A stretch of DNA of 20,589 nucleotides from Chara braunii (GCA_003427395.1 BFEA01000859.1:453113-473701), one strand, 5' to 3'; counted from the first letter of the stretch, positions 1-7,952 are shown. Numbers and translations are program-made. Notes: generated by a model from the sequence alone, not told the origin.

Positions 1-100
1 CCCATATCACAAGTAATGAACTTGACAACACTCATAGAAGAATCAGAACTCTACCTACTAGTATGTAGATGACAAACAAGAGATTGAGTAGCCCAACTCT

Positions 101-410
101 AAGAGGTAGAAGAGAAGAAGAAGGGGAGGAGGAGGAAGGAGGAGATGGAGAGGGAGATGGAGAGGGAGGAGATGAAGGGAGAGAAGAAGGAAGAGAAGAA
201 GAAGAAGACGAAGAAGAAGAAGAAGGAGAAGGAAGAGGATGGAGTAGATGAGGTAGGGAAGATGAAGAAGAGGAGGGAAAAGAGGAAGAAAAAAAAGGTG
301 GAGAAGAAGGGGGAGAAGAAGAGGGAGAGGGGGAGGAAGAAGGAAAGGAAGAAGAATAAGAAGGAGAAGAAGAAGAAGAAGAAGAAGAAGAAGAAGAAGA
401 AGAGGAGAGG
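101..410. repeat. Purine-rich (GAA)n/(GGA)n low-complexity tract
   Basis: About 310 bases that are almost all G and A on the + strand, ending in a nearly pure GAA run around 365-402. Every frame is open by composition alone: Glu/Lys/Arg/Gly on +, Leu/Phe/Pro on -. The apparent ORFs here have no domain and are not genes. Such tracts are common microsatellites and can form triplex DNA. Confidence 0.9.
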
Positions 411-988
411 TCTTATTCCTTCCATTCACCTTGCTAGTGCCTTGTAGATGGAGGCTTCAATCTTGATGAGGCCTTGCTCAATTCCTCCTTGGTTATGGCT
501 TCCTCCTTCTCCAAGCCCTTCTTTCTTCTTCCTTACTCTTCCCCAAGCTATGGCAAGCTCCCTCAGTTATGGCTATGGAGTCCTCTCCTCTAGGAGGGCT
601 TAATGGGGCTCCTCTAGCCTCTCCTTCTCTCCTACACCAGGGGGAATATGGCGGATCACCTCCCAAGTGTCTCTCCCACCATCACTATCCTCTAGAGTCT
701 TCCCCACTACCTCCTAGTCTCCTCTAAGCTGTCCCACTAGCATGGGCTCCTCCCTCCTCACTCCAAGTGCAAAGGTGCTCTTGTGAGCTCACTTGGGCAG
801 CATGGGCACTCCTCATGCAAATGTGAGAGTGGCGGACTGCATCCTCAGCTTATGTAGGCTGAAACCAGCAGTCCGGCCAGCCCATGAGCCTCCCCATGAG
901 CCTTGGAGTGAACCGAGGTACCCCCAAGGCAAAATGCACTTACTAGGCCCTTCTGGAGGTACCTGGGCCTCTTTTTGGCAAAGTACAT
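411..988. other. Intergenic DNA, no gene recognised
   Basis: Pyrimidine-leaning sequence with many CTCC and CCTTC runs on the + strand. I see no ORF with a recognisable domain. Short direct repeats such as CATGAGCC (two copies near 880-900) occur. It leads into the hairpin-dense segment. Confidence 0.5.
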
Positions 989-1021
989 GCAGTCCAAGTG
1001 GTTGGTACCAACTCGGACTGC
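989..1021. repeat. Hairpin, GCAGTCC family, member 1
   Basis: GCAGTCC (989-995) pairs with GGACTGC (1015-1021). The interior also folds, because it contains the palindrome GTTGGTACCAAC, giving an almost fully paired 33-nt hairpin. Related stems recur at 1544, 2486, 2647, 3191 and 3355. Confidence 0.75.
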
Positions 1022-1106
1022 CTCTTGGCCTACTCCGGCCTCTTTTTCATTGCTCAAATGTTGTCCCCTAGGGTCCTAATGCCCAAGGGGCAGCAATACT
1101 TGGAAG

Positions 1107-1129
1107 AAAAAGGCCTTGTGGGCCTTTTT
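1107..1129. repeat. Perfect 9-bp hairpin
   Basis: AAAAAGGCC (1107-1115) and GGCCTTTTT (1121-1129) are exact complements around the 5-nt loop TTGTG. On the + strand the stem ends in a T run, superficially like an intrinsic terminator. In this eukaryotic repeat context I treat it as one more member of the local hairpin set. Confidence 0.7.
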
Positions 1130-1394
1130 CTCGATTTTTTCAAGTTTCGGCCTCTTTTGAGTAGGCCGGAGCATTTTTCCATATGGCGGCACATTTTCAG
1201 CCTTTAAACTGCCTGAGATCCAAGGCCAGCAATAATCCGAGCTACCCCCTAGTAGCCCTTGCTTCAATTTTGAGCCCCTAAGTTAAGTTTTTTAATTTTT
1301 TGTGCATCTGGCTCTCTTTTCGGGCCAAATGCACTGTTTTATCATTTTCCCTCTTTTGTTTCTTTCCATTTTGGGTTGCCACCTCATTTCGGAG

Positions 1395-1467
1395 CTAGCC
1401 GTTTTGAGCTGGCCCACAAAAAACGGCTAGTTCATCTCTACCATGAGATCTGATCTCAGATCTATGG
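1395..1467. repeat. Two adjacent perfect hairpins
   Basis: First hairpin: CTAGCCGTTTT (1395-1405) pairs with AAAACGGCTAG (1420-1430), 11 bp with a 14-nt loop. Second hairpin, 10 bases later: AGATCTGA (1446-1453) pairs with TCAGATCT (1456-1463). The outer CCAT (1441-1444) and ATGG (1464-1467) also pair. A related second hairpin, CCGTGAGAT/ATCTCACGG, lies at 2366-2386. Confidence 0.75.
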
Positions 1468-1543
1468 TCCAAAAAAAAACCGGTCACTTCCTTTTTACAT
1501 TTTCTCTCATTTTCAGCTTTTTAATTAAGATTTTATTGAGTCT

Positions 1544-1557
1544 GCAATCCGGATTGC
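1544..1557. repeat. Perfect 14-bp palindrome, GCAATCC/GGATTGC
   Basis: GCAATCC (1544-1550) abuts its exact complement GGATTGC (1551-1557). Compared with the GCAGTCC/GGACTGC stems elsewhere, the fourth base and its partner have both changed (A:T for G:C), so pairing is kept. Confidence 0.7.
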
Positions 1558-1583
1558 CCTCCCTCATTCTAGGAGGGATGAGG

Positions 1584-2300
1584 TCACTGTTGGGACCTGC
1601 CAGTCCCTACTGTGTACGTCCCAATAGGCCGGCACATTCTCCTCCACTCTTTTCTCCCTCTTTGTCTCATTCTCCCTCCTTTTTCTCCCATTTTTCTTTC
1701 TTTTTCTTTTATTTCTGTTTTGACAAGTGTCAAACTGCTGTGCACCCTCTTTCTAGGCCCTAGGGCCTCATTCAAGGCCAGGGTCATGGCTGTTACATGG
1801 TCGTTACATCTCGGATTCCAATAATGGCACCCCCATGCTCCTAGGAGGCTCCATTTTGCTCCCGTTTGCCCAATTCTGAGCCCCTTTTGCTCCGATTTTC
1901 TAAGGGCAACCTTTTTCTGATGTTGGGTCTCTCAAGGCTCTATTTTCTTATGCCTTGCTAGTCCGAGATATCCTGGGCTGCTGGCCAGCCTTCCCAACAC
2001 CCTTATTTCATTTTTCTTTCTCCCATGGCTCCCTCACTTGCTCCCACTAGTGCTTGCAATAGTGGTGCTAATATTTTTCACCGTCTAGATCCTCGATCTC
2101 GACGGTGCCGCTCGCTTGCACTATTATTCCTTGTGTTTGCTCATGGTTTCCTTGGGACATCCCAAGTCCCCGTCATTTTCCTACATGCTAGCCCCATTTC
2201 CTTGTCCCGCCGGCGGTCCCGCTGACGCGTGTCCCGTTTTTTCAATTTTTATTATTCGGACCCATTTGGCCCTGACAACATCCCGGACGGCGTCCCGTTT
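1584..2300. repeat. Repeat unit A of a diverged direct repeat (possible LTR or tandem module)
   Basis: This segment shares an ordered series of landmarks with 2990-3740. They are: a GGGACCTGCCAGTCCC hairpin (1592); CAAGTGTCAA; a CCAATAATGGC-type string; GGGTCTC...CTCTATTTTCTT; a CCGAGAT hairpin; the CCACTA...TAGTGG hairpin followed by GTGCTAATATT (2044-2075); a CCGTC...GACGG hairpin (2081-2105); CTTGGGA...; and a GTCCCGCCGGCGGTCCC string (2205-2221). Landmark spacing gives an offset of about 1.4 kb. The layout (two ~650-bp copies around ~700 bp) would suit a small non-autonomous LTR element or a tandem module. No primer binding site or TG/CA ends could be fixed. Confidence 0.6.
1755..1768. 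repeat. 14-bp palindrome AGGCCC TA GGGCCT
   Basis: A self-complementary 14-mer inside repeat unit A. It adds to the local hairpin density. No counterpart was noticed at the matching place in unit B. Confidence 0.6.
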
Positions 2301-2365
2301 TTATTTTTGGGCCCCCTTACCCTTGGTGGTCCCATCATCTCTACATGTGTGCTGATTTTTCTAGG

Positions 2366-2386
2366 CCGTGAGATCTCATCTCACGG
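2366..2386. repeat. Perfect 9-bp hairpin CCGTGAGAT/ATCTCACGG
   Basis: The arms at 2366-2374 and 2378-2386 are exact complements around a 3-nt loop. The core GAGATC...GATCTC-like string resembles the hairpin at 1441-1467, with different closing pairs. Confidence 0.7.
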
Positions 2387-2485
2387 TTGACGTTTACCGT
2401 CTTTATTTGCCCCTTCCCGAAATTGCTCCTTTCTAGCTTTTCGGGTTTGCCGTAGCCAATTTCCCCTTGGCCTTGGAATCCCCAT

Positions 2486-2509
2486 GCAGTCCGTAATTTC
2501 TCGAACTGC
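2486..2509. repeat. Hairpin, GCAGTCC family (one mismatch)
   Basis: GCAGTCCG (2486-2493) faces CGAACTGC (2502-2509) around TAATTTCT. The stem has a single C/A mismatch. The copy at 3191-3214 has nearly the same loop (TTATTTCT) and a perfect stem. Confidence 0.7.
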
Positions 2510-2535
2510 AGTCCTGGCTGTTTCCCATACCCACA

Positions 2536-2859
2536 GCCCCACAACTTGCCCCATGTTGAAAGAAAATGATGCGTTAAATTTTCTAGTGCATCCGGGCTCA
2601 ATATTGGCTCCGGATGCACCTAGAACATGTGTTTTCTCCCTCCCATGCAGTCTGTTGGAACTCGGACTGCAAAGGGGGTCAATTCCTTAGCCCCAATGCC
2701 CCACAACTAGCCCTTACTCAAAAGAAAAAAAAACGGTCAACTCCCAAGTGCATCCGGCCTTGATTTTGGCTCCGGATGCACCTAAAACATGTGTTTCTCC
2801 TCATGCATGCATTCCGTTTTATTCCAGTTGCAAGAGGCCTTAATTTTCTTTGATTTTCT
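2536..2859. repeat. Tandem duplication, two copies of a ~162-bp unit
   Basis: GCCCCACAAC starts each copy (2536 and 2698, offset 162). Each copy then carries an A-rich string, a 34-nt hairpin with perfect 10-bp arms GTGCATCCGG/CCGGATGCAC (2586-2619 and 2748-2781, also offset 162), ACATGTGTTT, and a GCAnTCyG-type string. In copy 1 that string is a hairpin (2647-2670, GCAGTCTG/CGGACTGC, one G-T wobble). In copy 2 it has decayed. The two loops differ in sequence but both are 14 nt. Confidence 0.75.
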
Positions 2860-2879
2860 CTGCAAAAATCAAAGAAAAT
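2843..2879. repeat. Perfect 15-bp A/T-rich hairpin
   Basis: ATTTTCTTTGATTTT (2843-2857) and AAAATCAAAGAAAAT (2865-2879) are exact reverse complements around the 7-nt loop CTCTGCA. It is the longest perfect short stem in the window and lies at the end of the 162-bp tandem unit. Confidence 0.8.
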
Positions 2880-2991
2880 CCAAGTCCTTTGTAAACGCCA
2901 TATTCCAGAATGAATCTGGTCACGGATGAATCTCCCCAACCCTTTTTTTCTTTTCTTTTCTTTTCTTTTCTTTTTCTCCTCCTTTCTTGGA

Positions 2992-3033
2992 CAGTAGGGA
3001 CCTGCCAGTCCCTACCTATGGCAGTCCCTACTG
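2992..3033. repeat. Two competing hairpins sharing one arm
   Basis: CAGTAGGGAC (2992-3001) can pair in two ways. Its last eight bases pair with GTCCCTAC (3008-3015, loop CTGCCA). All ten pair with GTCCCTACTG (3024-3033). Mutually exclusive stems of this kind occur in RNA switches, but no function can be read from sequence alone. Similar GGGAC/GTCCC hairpins sit at 1592-1607 (loop CTGCCA) and 4271-4290 (loop CTACCA). Confidence 0.7.
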
Positions 3034-3190
3034 ACGGCCAACTCTTTCACTCCCTCTCACTTTTTTTGTCTTATTCTCTCACATTTTCTTTTCTTTTCTC
3101 TCTTTTTTCTAGCATGCCAAGTGTCAAGTGGCCGTTAAGGCCCTTTTCTAGCCTTTTTCTCTTAGTTTTGGCCCTCCCTATGCCCAAGGT

Positions 3191-3214
3191 GCAGTCCGTT
3201 ATTTCTCGGACTGC
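3191..3214. repeat. Perfect 8-bp hairpin, GCAGTCC family
   Basis: GCAGTCCG (3191-3198) and CGGACTGC (3207-3214) flank TTATTTCT. It is the best-preserved member of the family also seen at 989, 1544, 2486 and 2647. Confidence 0.75.
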
Positions 3215-3354
3215 AATAATGGCCTTCCCATGCCCATGGGAGCCTCCTTTTACTCCTACATTTCTCCCACAATGGTCCCTCCTACTCCGATTTTCTCCCG
3301 GTGGGCTATTTTTCACATGGGGTCTCATTTGACTCTATTTTCTTGAGGGAGGCT

Positions 3355-3374
3355 AATCCGAGATTTTTCGGATT
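3355..3374. repeat. Perfect 7-bp hairpin AATCCGA/TCGGATT
   Basis: Arms at 3355-3361 and 3368-3374 with loop GATTTT. The matching place in unit A reads AGTCC...GGGCT. Its second pair has changed from A:T to G:C on both sides, and the third is a G-T wobble, so the stem survives. Confidence 0.65.
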
Positions 3375-3439
3375 GCTCCCATGCCTCCCACTTCAGTTTT
3401 CTTTACTTTCCCTTTTCCTTTTGGCCTCCCCGTTTGTCA

Positions 3440-3500
3440 CCACTAGTACTTGCACTAGTGGTGCTAATATTCTTGGCCGTCAAGATGTCGATCTTGACGG
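3440..3500. repeat. Twin perfect hairpins separated by 15 bases
   Basis: CCACTAGT (3440-3447) pairs with ACTAGTGG (3454-3461) around ACTTGC. CCGTCAAGAT (3477-3486) pairs with ATCTTGACGG (3491-3500) around the tetraloop GTCG. The same pair with a similar spacer lies at 2044-2105 in unit A, with one mismatch in the second stem and a shortened first stem. Confidence 0.8.
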
Positions 3501-3573
3501 TGCACCTTGCATTTATTATTTTTTCCTCATGCGGTGCCGCCGTTTTTTCTTGGGACTTTCACATGTCCCCGCC

Positions 3574-3728
3574 ACTTGTCCCGTCGGTGGTCCCCGATAC
3601 TTAGTCCCGTCGGTGGTCCCTGACACTTAGTCCCGCCGGTGGTCCCCGACACTTAGTCCCATCGGCGGTCCTCGACACTTAGTCCCGTCGGCGGTCCCCG
3701 ACACTTAGTCCCGTTGTCGGTCCCCGAC
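3574..3728. repeat. 26-bp tandem repeat, six copies
   Basis: The unit begins ACTTAGTCCC and continues GTCGGyGGTCCCCGAC. Copies start at 3574 (25 bp), 3599, 3625, 3651, 3677 and 3703. They differ at a few positions in the middle. There are no spacers between copies, so this is a minisatellite and not a CRISPR array. A single diverged unit at about 2201-2225 in repeat unit A looks like the unexpanded ancestor. Confidence 0.85.
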
Positions 3729-3739
3729 ACATTTCGCCC

Positions 3740-4243
3740 TGGACGCCATTATTTTTACTTAGTCCCACGTGGCCCCGGGTGCCTTTTCCCAGAGTGTCCC
3801 ATGCCCCTTGGGCGTCTTGTCGCCCCATAGCAACCCCTCTCCTTAGTCTTTCCTCTCGCCTTGTGCATGCCGATCTCTTTGGTCGTGGGCCTCCGCTCCG
3901 AGGCTCCCATAGGTGGCCCCTACGTTGGCCCCTCATTTCCTGGATTCCCGCGGCTTCTGGCCGCCCATCCCTCGACTTCCTCATTTCCTTATTGTTGTCG
4001 CGTTGCAATTGCTAGTTCAAAGGGGCCTTTGGCCTTAGTCTTATTGCATTCCGATGACCCTCCCTGCCTCCGGCTATGTTCTATGTGCCCCTGTTATTGC
4101 GCTCGCTTGCTTGCCGCCGCTAGTTCTTTCCTCCTGTGGTTCTCTCCTCAGGGCATCACTCCCTTCTGCGGCCTAATCCTTCGTCTTTTCTCTCTCCTGC
4201 TTCCTCACTCCAGATTTCTTTGTTGTGCACAAATTGTCTGTAT
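3740..4243. other. Intergenic DNA, no gene recognised
   Basis: GC-moderate sequence with several open frames on the + strand. None has a recognisable motif, and composition is Ser/Pro/Leu-rich. It lies downstream of the truncated minus-strand gag, so it may be LTR or flanking DNA of that element. Confidence 0.4.
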
Positions 4244-5464
4244 TCAATCTCTCGAGTGCTGGGAAGTTATTCGGGACCTACCAGTCCCGACACCGGCTGT
4301 CGACGAACGACCAATGTTCTTGGCTTCCAAGTTCGTCACAATGATCTGCTTAACCTTGTTGAAGAGTTCCTCACTTGTGTTGAGGTTCTCAGCGACCTGA
4401 GTTAACGCATTTTGCAACGTTGGGCACGACCTTTTGATGAAGTAGAGCTTGATGTCGTCGAAGTTCAGTGGCAGCTTGGGCGTGCGTGCCAGACGTTGGA
4501 ACTCAGATATCCAGTTTCCGCTTGGCATGCTGTTCTATGAGAATGTCAGCAGCTTGTCCATCGCCTGATGCTCGGACGGTTCCACTTGGAAACGTTTCTT
4601 CCATGCCGTAGTAAGATCGACCCAGGTGATGAAGTTGTGTAACTCAGAGACTGTACATGCATGTGCGGACAACATGTTGTCCAACTATGTTTGGCACGCA
4701 CCTCCTGACCAGGAGTACAAGTATACGTGCCGGTTTGTGTGGACGATATGGTGGATATCCAGCTTTAATTCGAACTGGCGCCACCAAGGTATAGGCTTCG
4801 TCTTCGATGCATCACAGAAGATCGGAAGCCCCTTAAATTTTGGGATGCTCTCACGAGGCGTTGAGCTCGGTGTGGCTGCTGCCCCCACCTGCTGGTCCAG
4901 TCGTTGTGTCCCGGTCTTGAGTGTTTCCACGTCTATCTCCAAGACGTTGACGCGGTCGACGAGGTCGGAGGGGCCGGCGCTGGAGGTGGCGGCAGGTCGC
5001 TGCTCCAGCTGCTGTATGCGCTTAGTCAGCACCTGATTGGCGTGGTCGAGAGAGTGAATGTCCTCCTACTGTGCGATGCAAGTAGCGTGGAAGTCTGTGA
5101 CGTGGTTGAGCAAGAGAGCAATCCTTATCCCGTAGTCAACGGAGTCTCCATTCTCGGCCTCCTTGTGCCAATCCTTGGCCTGTGCGTGTAATGCAGTTTC
5201 CTCCTTGAAGAGAATCTCCCACTGTTGTACGCGTTCTTCATCGGCGACCTTTGTTGCTGCTGCTGCGTGCTTCTGCCGTTGATCTTCGACCATCAGACGC
5301 AGTCTCTCTGCCTCTGCCTCACTCTTCTTCCTTGCTGCTGCTGACGCTTCTGCCCGTTGCTTGCTTTCCGCCATGATGGCCGCCAATCGTGTCTCATAAA
5401 CTTCGTCAGTCTCGCCGGCCTTCTGATCCATCCCTGCTGTCTGTGAGCGAGTGAGCAAGGTCAT
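4244..5464 (-). pseudogene. gag: Decayed Ty3/gypsy-type gag (structural polyprotein), minus strand
   Basis: Gag forms the virus-like particle of an LTR retrotransposon. The reading frame opens at ATG 5464 and keeps one phase to TGA 4244. It is broken by in-frame TAG codons at 5066, 4685 and 4535. The N-terminal part (residues about 30-100) is Ala/Glu/Lys/Arg-rich and coiled-coil-like (AEAERLRLMVEDQRQK). The middle carries IPKFKGLPIF and PIPWWRQFELKLD, like the capsid region of plant gypsy Gag. The last part reads LYFIKRSCPTLQNALTQV and IIVTNLEAKN. No zinc knuckle, protease or pol follows; homology fades near 4300, where a GGGAC/GTCCC hairpin sits. The wording of these motifs recalls Gag-like proteins I associate with Chara braunii, from memory. 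Gag identity is fairly sure, loss of function very likely. Confidence 0.75.
4271..4290. repeat. 7-bp hairpin at the end of the gag remnant
   Basis: TCGGGAC (4271-4277) pairs with GTCCCGA (4284-4290) around CTACCA. It is a third copy of the GGGAC...GTCCC hairpin seen at 1592 and 2994, with different but still complementary outer bases. Confidence 0.7.
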
Positions 5465-5619
5465 GTGCCGCGGACAGTTGACGTGGCCTGCAAAGGTAGA
5501 GACTTACCAAGGCTGTAGCCAGAACTGATGGGCAGTTGAGCAAGAAGAAGAGGAGAAGGAGTTTGTGAGGGAGAGGGGGGGAGTGGGGAAATCGAATGGA
5601 TCGCCCAGATAAGGAGCCA
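5465..5619 (-). other. Leader of the minus-strand gag
   Basis: Pyrimidine-rich on the minus strand, directly upstream of the gag ATG. It contains a GGTAAGT...TTTGCAGG string about 27 nt long, which looks like splice signals but is too short to be an intron. No primer binding site could be assigned with confidence. Confidence 0.3.
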
Positions 5620-6290
5620 CTAATCAAAAATGAAAAGTTGGAAATTTGCAAAAAATTCGAGAAAAAAATAAAAATAATAAAAAATTCTCGATTGCAAGTT
5701 CGGTAGGTCTCCTATTTTTCCCACAACAGGTAGAAATTCGAATTTCAGACCGCTAAAAAAGAAGTATAATAATGAATGGAGATGGTCAAAACAACTGAAC
5801 TGCGAAAAAAAATTCGCGAGTTCGGAGGATTCCGAGACATTACAAAAATCGGAATTTCTCAAGTGAGAGTATGCGCAGTTTGAAAATAAATAACTGCGGA
5901 GGGATTCTCCCGTAAAAGTAATTTTGAATCTGGGAATAACGGTCAAATTTTAAAATTTCCATTACCCCCGGAATGTGTGAATAAAAAAACACAAAATGTT
6001 TCGAAAATAGGTTCGAAATAATGAACTTCAGAGAGAAAAAAAAAATTGGAATTTCGAATTAACGAGAATTTGCGAAGGGAAGAAATGATGAATTGAAAAA
6101 AAAATGTAATATTTTCGGACTTCCAGCACCGGAATTTCGAATTTTAAAAGAAAAATAAAAACGAAAATTCCAGATGCTACGCTATTGCGACTTTCAAAAA
6201 GAAAAAGAAACACCGGGAAGATGAAATCCAGAGAAAAAAAAAATCGATTTCGGCAGTGAGGTCAAAATTTGCGATTTTGGGGACAAATTA
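5620..6290. other. A-rich leader/LTR-like DNA with recurring AATTTCGAATT
   Basis: Strongly A-rich on the + strand. Variants of AATTCGAA/AATTTCGAATT recur, and the exact string GGAATTTCGAATT appears near 6050 and again about 82 bases later. No protein-like ORF is credible. It lies 5' of the minus-strand gag, where a promoter/LTR would be expected, but no LTR ends can be fixed. Confidence 0.4.
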
Positions 6291-6300
6291 GTGTAATCTA

Positions 6301-6305
6301 GTCAG

Positions 6306-6342
<37 letters not shown>

Positions 6343-6366
6343 GATTAATCAATCGATGAATCAATT

Positions 6367-6399
<33 letters not shown>

Positions 6400-6400
6400 G
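6301..6400. repeat. (AATC)n microsatellite
   Basis: TCAA/AATC tetranucleotide repeats run from about 6303 to 6398, interrupted by a short degenerate stretch near 6341-6368. Perfect runs of about nine and eight units flank it. Confidence 0.95.
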
Positions 6401-6950
6401 TGTAGCATCAACAAGCAATGTACATTCCGAATACATACAAGATGGCACAAAGTGGCGTAGAAGATCTGATCTGATCTGGACTGACCCGACATCCATCATA
6501 CATCACGCATGTGAGAAGGGAGGAGGGACCGTAATCATAGAAAAAAGGTCCCTCCTTCGCACACATACCTGGGGAGATACCACGGATGAGAGATGGGGAA
6601 AAGGGACAAGACGAAGAAGAAGGAGGCGAGGGAGTAGACCAAGATCGCAATAACGAAGTCCCAAAAATAATCCCTTGCCGAGTGTCCAATCAATGTCTGT
6701 CCTAGAATGTCGAATCAGATCCTGGGCAATGTGCCCAATATAACCTTTGCCTGTATTCCCTACCGATGATCTCTCTCACTCTCATAGATGAAGAAGAAGG
6801 TAAGAAAGAGGAAGAACAAGGAGAAAGAAGAGAGAGAGATGGAGGACGAAGAAGAAGAAGATGACATCCTCCTTGCTATCTCACCTGCAGGTAGCTGTCA
6901 CCGTACTGACTGTGGTCGTCGTCGTGTGCAGATACAGCGCGGAGCCCAGC
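6401..6950. other. Intergenic DNA with a 10-bp hairpin, no gene recognised
   Basis: AGGAGGGACC (6521-6530) and GGTCCCTCCT (6547-6556) form a perfect 10-bp stem with a 16-nt loop. A second GAA-rich tract lies at about 6786-6862. A 56-codon frame from 6788 is Lys/Glu-rich low complexity and is not called as a gene. The unique DNA ends where the LTR begins at 6951. Confidence 0.5.
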
Positions 6951-7952
6951 TATTATGAACTTGGCTGTCTGACAATTTTTACCGCCACCCACACACAGAC
7001 AGTCTCATACACGCCCATACATGCATAAGAGAAGGGGGAGAGGAGACAGAGACCAAACTGTACACAAATCAGAGTATGTAGCGGAAGTTCAGCCATGCAT
7101 AGATGGGGAGAAGACACTGCGTGATTCTCACTCTCTGACAAACTCCCAACAACCAATCACAAGAAGAAACCTATGAGGATAACAATCGGAATTACACTGA
7201 TGATGAGCCAATTAAAACGAGATATCGTTATAGAGTTTGTTCCAGTATCTCGCCACACTCAGAACCCCACACTCCACTCTCTACCCTACACCCAGTTAGT
7301 AGCACAAAACCGAAACAGCCTCCCAGAGGCCAACGCCAACCACCCAGATGAAGAACAGATCCTGCGATGGAGTCTTCAGTACCGATGGATAACTCTGACG
7401 TAGAAACAGGCAGCTATGGCTGCCGCCACCCACAAACACTTAGTGAAGAGCCTCAACATAGCCTGCCCAAACGCAGATACCCCCAGGGTAGATGCGCTGA
7501 GGGTGCCCCAACTCCGGCAACCTTCAGAAGGGCCAGCTAAGGCCGTCGTCCAAGGCAAGGGTCTCAGGATGCCGCCTGCAGACAATTGCCACTGCCAACT
7601 TGCTTGGCTTCTCCAAACACTGCGTCGCAAAAATGAACAGCCAAAAGTCCTCAACAGTCCTACCCCAACCTACTAGTAGATTCTACACTACCCTAGCCTA
7701 GGACTTACCGGTACCGTTTCAGTTAGGCCCTACTCGACCTCCACGAAATCGGTCCTACTGCTGCACTTAGGGCTTAGGGCCACTTAGGGCCGGTAACTAC
7801 TCAGCCTCTACCGCTGTAACTTCAGGCTATTTTAGAACAGTGGGCGGCCCTCAGTGCGACCAAAAAAACACAGCAAAACACACATCGAACACAACAGTGC
7901 ACTGTACAGCCTCGCAGTCAGTCTCGGCAGTTGACATCAACAATTCATTGCA
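6951..7952 (-). mobile_element. LTR of a gypsy-type retrotransposon (likely 3' LTR), minus strand
   Basis: This 1002-bp stretch is the reverse complement of 13366-14368 along its whole length, at roughly nine of ten bases by eye. On the minus strand it starts TGCAATGA at 7952. It ends ...GTTCATAATA at 6951, where the other copy keeps the canonical CA. The sequence beyond its 3' end has no primer binding site, unlike the other copy. In its own sense it is preceded by a chromodomain-type pol end and a G-run (7953-8189), which is the arrangement of a 3' LTR. The 5-bp flanks (CCAGC and GGCTC) do not match, so it is not a clean solo LTR. Confidence 0.8.

Larger units (their letters stand above)
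2990..3740. repeat. Repeat unit B of the diverged direct repeat
   Basis: Counterpart of 1584-2300 with the same order of landmarks. Its hairpins are in better shape: GTAGGGAC/GTCCCTAC (2994-3015), GCAGTCCG/CGGACTGC (3191-3214), AATCCGA/TCGGATT (3355-3374), CCACTAGT/ACTAGTGG (3440-3461) and CCGTCAAGAT/ATCTTGACGG (3477-3500). The GTCCCGyCGG string that is single in unit A has expanded here into a 26-bp tandem array. A (CTTTT)n tract (about 2945-2975) lies just before it. Confidence 0.6.

Noticed and set aside
58-447. Overlapping open frames of 60-123 codons on both strands
   Set aside because: All come from the GAA/GGA purine tract; the products are Leu/Phe/Pro- or Lys/Glu-rich low complexity with no domain.
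1107-1130. Stem plus T-run as an intrinsic bacterial terminator
   Set aside because: There is no gene upstream and the sequence is eukaryotic; it is one of many hairpins.
3574-3728. Regularly repeated 26-mer as a CRISPR array
   Set aside because: Copies are contiguous with no unique spacers, and the context is eukaryotic retrotransposons.
3861-4400. 179-codon + strand frame
   Set aside because: Ser/Pro/Leu/Cys-rich without motif; its end lies antisense to the gag remnant.
5482-5515. GGTAAGT...TTTGCAGG as an intron in the gag leader
   Set aside because: The span is under 30 nt, far below any workable intron length.
6788-6958. 56-codon + strand frame beginning MKKKVRKRKNKEKE
   Set aside because: Low-complexity Lys/Glu sequence in a GAA tract, running into the LTR border.
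6951-7952. Clean solo LTR
   Set aside because: The 5-bp flanks differ (CCAGC and GGCTC), and a pol end with a G-run lies beside its 5' side, so it is better read as a 3' LTR.
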